DNA of 64,000 bases, from NCBI GenBank assembly GCA_012841015.1, contig DUVN01000028.1, positions 39,188-103,187 of the forward strand, written 5' to 3'. The translations under genes were made by a program, and so were the position numbers. Source of the DNA: Clostridiaceae bacterium (lineage in GTDB: Bacteria; Bacillota; Clostridia; Saccharofermentanales; DTU023). The notes under the pieces are model-generated. The model saw only the letters and a program-made list of their open reading frames with translations. It did not search any database and had not been told where the DNA came from. Positions 63,801 through 64,000 of this stretch are shown here, one piece after another. Within the stretch, counting starts at the first letter, position 1. Each line of letters opens with the position of its first letter.

Positions 63801-64000
63801 GTCACCGGCGTGCTGAAAGACATAAGCACCATGGTGTCGATCTCAGGCGTTGACAACGTTTCAGATTTCGTGACGCTTACGAACAACAACAACGTTATTA
63901 CGGCGACCATAAACGGCAATGATAAGATTACCGCCTTGGCGGGCAAGACAATCGTTTTGACGATCACGGCAAGCGTTGACAAGACGAAAGACTTGTCGGA
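54837..64000 (+). CDS. Giant cell-wall adhesin with VWA, D2-like and SpaA/CnaB-like domains (3' end outside window)
   Basis: An open frame of at least 3,054 codons without a stop in the window, so it is missing from the ORF track. Residues 1 to about 35 are a signal peptide (cut near VLAA-PVEE). A von Willebrand A-like domain (about 98-400) has D108-F-S110-S-T112 as metal site and ITDGAANT near 257. From about 530 on, fimbrial isopeptide-D2-like domains alternate with SpaA/CnaB-like domains such as LSGAQFTLV...LTETEAPQGYKL. AGAGGT precedes the ATG. A C-terminal sorting signal is expected beyond the window. Likely role: adhesion or long surface fibre. Confidence 0.92.
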   Translation, partial: MGNKIKTMKRKLSWILIVALIVQLFSPLIAQPVLAAPVEELESSPENSGYRSPQGSPAPHDYGIFQNVTHTLTLDADHEQLCKRNLTGEIIFDWPDQSTFLDVVFIQDFSSTFRNSITRIGGTVKNIIASLNMGTDVDGVSPRDRAMIVTYQGDSGLATILGTGYAMYNNSSGDFTIRSTNLTSQPSELNAFIDENFRSNSSKIHGQAPTIDGMVAARDLYLENTSQEGAVYNRTSYTVNDGDTSLQRTRKTIYVLITDGAANTAKWNNIPSAAQAELDITSTWFPSDPLRSYLWTTYRDRPFSFPFYRNPNRVERYEAISPMLTGMGIIAEGLRTSGGLFGETGREGATFVSVLSADTSMLSSSYAGYGDGWGNSILPLVEAKMLEMTGGDPRLYASGTMDFEEFGNNIINAFKMVTSDVIDRVKIESSTGTIPQEFKLYKKNDVGNYELVPPRAGEQSSVSDNDIIVDMQSLGADNYKIVYKLSEDQFRSESYRPVQLTMTFQGTTEVIGTLEDGNIPVVPGNPKTDCTFNVTKYVTSGGADYANKESYKELERRRQNFYYSSSFNLTQGGVQTATQSIILSDTIDDRLTILDAYLVAENTAAHADVVSGATPNNTLIAALKPSDYLPAIVPELAQVGNTISYSLPEQPAAIGGSEYPFGGYAGKDYVLVVKARIKDEVSDYEIQTQMRAIDEDGRFVGVPNHSKVLIDSEADGGTQVRSNRARAVPPALARPEISKYVKSQNGTWYPISNTLAAQGESYSYRIEFDMPVDTTGYRELVISDVLDETIELNNFDNISVYYLEKGSTEPKNYLSSQQRVISYNALANELTVTIAEATLAESLFEPMAEGKLCVEFDVKFKENANLASKYSRADGRIIIPNVAGYKLNGDVTFHYSNQVKTYVPLSKVELIKLDSDYVNGSRPPLSGAQFTLVDTTDGTVRDRVFYSSTEGIISVDELVPGHTYTLTETEAPQGYKLNTSNSWSIKVENNGTLNITEGQPGSVEGETITALNEKPTPPQIVKFLKGESQTTFGKPGWDNPYRPALNDEKIIYQAKVQFDSDLSGYSKIEIRDKIDPFLILQSGSHDYKAYIGDDELNEIGGTFWMDIPSRIMSFTKTDGLEELAGKTLTIQIQIAPDVARLNALFEREDREGLPYNGRIPNTVQFILNDQEPVSSNEVIFQLTRGKVNLTKTVSDEDGIEIVPQPSGLSAGFALYRVVGSPDPTSNETNDIKLGDYTVTVGGTLEVANLSPGRYYFLETSAPVGYIRQDGMIPAEAFEISNSGGDLQTIEVTADNRKSALPTVSKFVKGINRPEYSTGTYNLSIGEMWQYAIDVTIPETADEMGYDMIDTLCDYFDVEDIRVYSKIIAGEWDSVEDLVAKDFLVPHYSEPNKIEMSIPSTKVANYRGKVIRIEIDVRVKQGTNLLNCNALEADGTIPNTAKLSYSTGSQSSTVSVKPVILRDIYFLNKLGNAPLPGAHFQLFHDLDENGLPINPVNETFSDPSKPYAEYSQHPDGGVTFKNVPAGEYWMVETPPLGKIAIFGLIKVKVHGVVADHMPSIEFSSGGFPVGNNLNGPPSVPNNELVRISGVKTWEDDEDFYGKRPASIQLMLKRKVGEVVDQGFSKTITLTEPWTYTFEEPDQLKFSPFNDEYTYYIVEQSIPFYDTSYDGFNITNTLEEVNFRLFKRDGDTNAPIAGTTFILEDLYVNKKEAISDSNGLIEFTGVKKGVNYRLYEVHNQSYIYNPESAIVNVCINDDGTATLNPPKFELINPNTDNSGYLFLNYKKQKPVMKIKVGETLYNSYNLPSLGEEVTYQITVPFKGTDDINRLEISDTLEPGMTLVGDPTYYLAGGNTLPQGFFTIDRYNDRGVTFVADRAFGKDIDLLKNEDLVIELKAKVALHPSAFAEQYPRMEVPNKAALVINNHYGNRLETDPVYVKAKFTELTFTKKLAVQGGEPSTLPPGVIARFELAKEGITATRLMAVDSDPFVVANLDVGKYTMRETRAPKGYLPVDPIYFEVKNESGTFTVYRYENETQWENGVGGVLIVDNKLGDIVDPHPMLPTLNKMVKPAGSSMSGHVDDNKHHTMTTWKDNIDFVVDFTLPSDMRAYETLTFSDVLPIGLDLVNYAPSIEVGTVGEVDVDDASFTPDPNQTPYDALEVSVSQKSDTRQYMVAMETSGVSLMALAGKTVRITFTAAISDKFTEFSQLTLNEQGNFENTANLKVNASISLYSSATVKPVPQYGLVLRKIADYKDNGSDVPLSGAVFTLSQYIKGSESGPELPAGMATQYVTGTNGIVEIAPRLEPGKYILKETSYPDGYGALYPVLLLELGVDIGEGVMGVRVTAVDDTFEPLVPGVELYEGSAALTSENLLNVVNRERVNVTIRKDWHDDNNARNTRPETFKLTLHRAVVVGEPDTIGSDGQLIPDTPDTPDAPDTNFEMEVDLPAGQLTQIFEGEELYRRTVDGELYNYYVVETVPSGYAASYSAEGTTITNTLIKADGFTLLKQDDANLPNVLEGATFNVAYTDGNGRVIVETKTSNSAGIVDLSNLLANTVYTLEEIEAPAGYKVDTKVYTIVVNELGVPTVYTVYHGADDPRNVEAPNFTATETVPASYQITVTDERLYPPTPDKKIEGESSYNLPSLSSEFEYTIDVPVESVEGMTSFVIEDTVHELLTIVSDSGTVKADGVKISTPENLTVVGKTITFSITSGFDKIAGRTVRLSFKAKVDPTNTLDDLLAFVQEPGNNAGIPNVATVTFNSETADSNAVYLVPGQAGPEPEINKTVNGKDHHNLRANDEVFRYKVSVEVPENVLGYNSLAVVDTLSKVLTVDGDIRLTLLSSDGSTRPLRNTEYVLTNTVNPGAINSDGVITATFVDYYDYTALAGKTIVMEFDAKIKQNVTQEHLNAYADANDGHIKIPNKAHVTWNGNDKTPDEATVTPTGDPTVDKKVNGHEHATLDGNQLDAPITYTINATVPFNTAGMKTFVIRDEVTGVLKDISTMVSISGVDNVSDFVTLTNNNNVITATINGNDKITALAGKTIVLTITASVDKTKDLS
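56430..64000 (+). repeat. Diverged protein-domain repeats: nine D2-like and about nine SpaA/CnaB-like units
   Basis: D2-like units begin near 56430, 57040, 57890, 58735, 60185, 60995, 62700, 63150 and 63660. Most open with a lysine motif (ISKYVK, VSKFVKG, INKTVNG, VDKKVNG) and end near an asparagine motif (IPNVA, IPNTA, VPNKA, IPNKA), as expected for Lys-Asn isopeptide bonds. SpaA-like units lie near 57550, 58390, 59215, 59870, 60660, 61555 and 62325. CnaB-type units with KTWEDDED and KDWHDDN starts lie near 59580 and 61970. Boundaries are estimates by eye. Confidence 0.75.

Overview
The window looks like chromosomal DNA of a low-to-moderate GC member of the Bacillota, most likely class Clostridia. 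The pointers are an IspH fused to ribosomal protein S1, phosphotransbutyrylase plus butyrate kinase, a PrkC/Stp pair, a NusG-domain-II/Gx-transporter/ApbE trio and sortase-type surface proteins. The species cannot be named from sequence alone. About 46 protein genes can be supported. I found no rRNA, tRNA, insertion sequence, prophage or CRISPR array.

Region 1 (1-16.4 kb) is metabolic. It holds a three-gene molybdenum hydroxylase operon, a DUF3810 membrane protein, thrS and a ribokinase. It continues with a Na/phosphate symporter of the NptA type, a nitroreductase, a membrane-anchored LuxR-type regulator, ptb-buk and an orphan E2-like acyltransferase.

Region 2 (16.6-21.7 kb) is about the envelope. 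Two L,D-transpeptidase paralogues have threonine-rich linkers and tails, followed by NusG-II, Gx transporter and ApbE.

Region 3 (21.8-31.3 kb) is housekeeping with several fusions. It holds an M50 protease, scpA, a ScpB-cytidylate kinase fusion, plsC, the IspH-S1 fusion, rtcB and a PepV-like peptidase with an extra N-terminal zinc-binding-looking domain.

Region 4 (31.4-53.0 kb) is a long translation, lipid and isoprenoid array: rpsB-tsf-pyrH-frr-uppS-cdsA-dxr-rseP-ispG-priA, a divergent PsuG-like gene, then def-fmt-yugP-like-rsmB and stp-prkC-rpe-thiN, with tyrS convergent. Two clusters often separate in Clostridia are joined here, and rlmN and rsgA are absent from their usual places.

Region 5 (53.0-64 kb) is accessory surface DNA. 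After a long leader comes a tiny sortase-anchored single-CnaB protein with six cysteines. A strong terminator and a 400-base gap follow, and then a giant adhesin open for more than 3,050 codons that runs off the window. It has a signal peptide, a von Willebrand A domain, and alternating fimbrial-D2-like and SpaA/CnaB-like isopeptide domains. It is missing from the ORF track because no stop codon lies in the window. This is the most unusual part. No sortase gene is visible.
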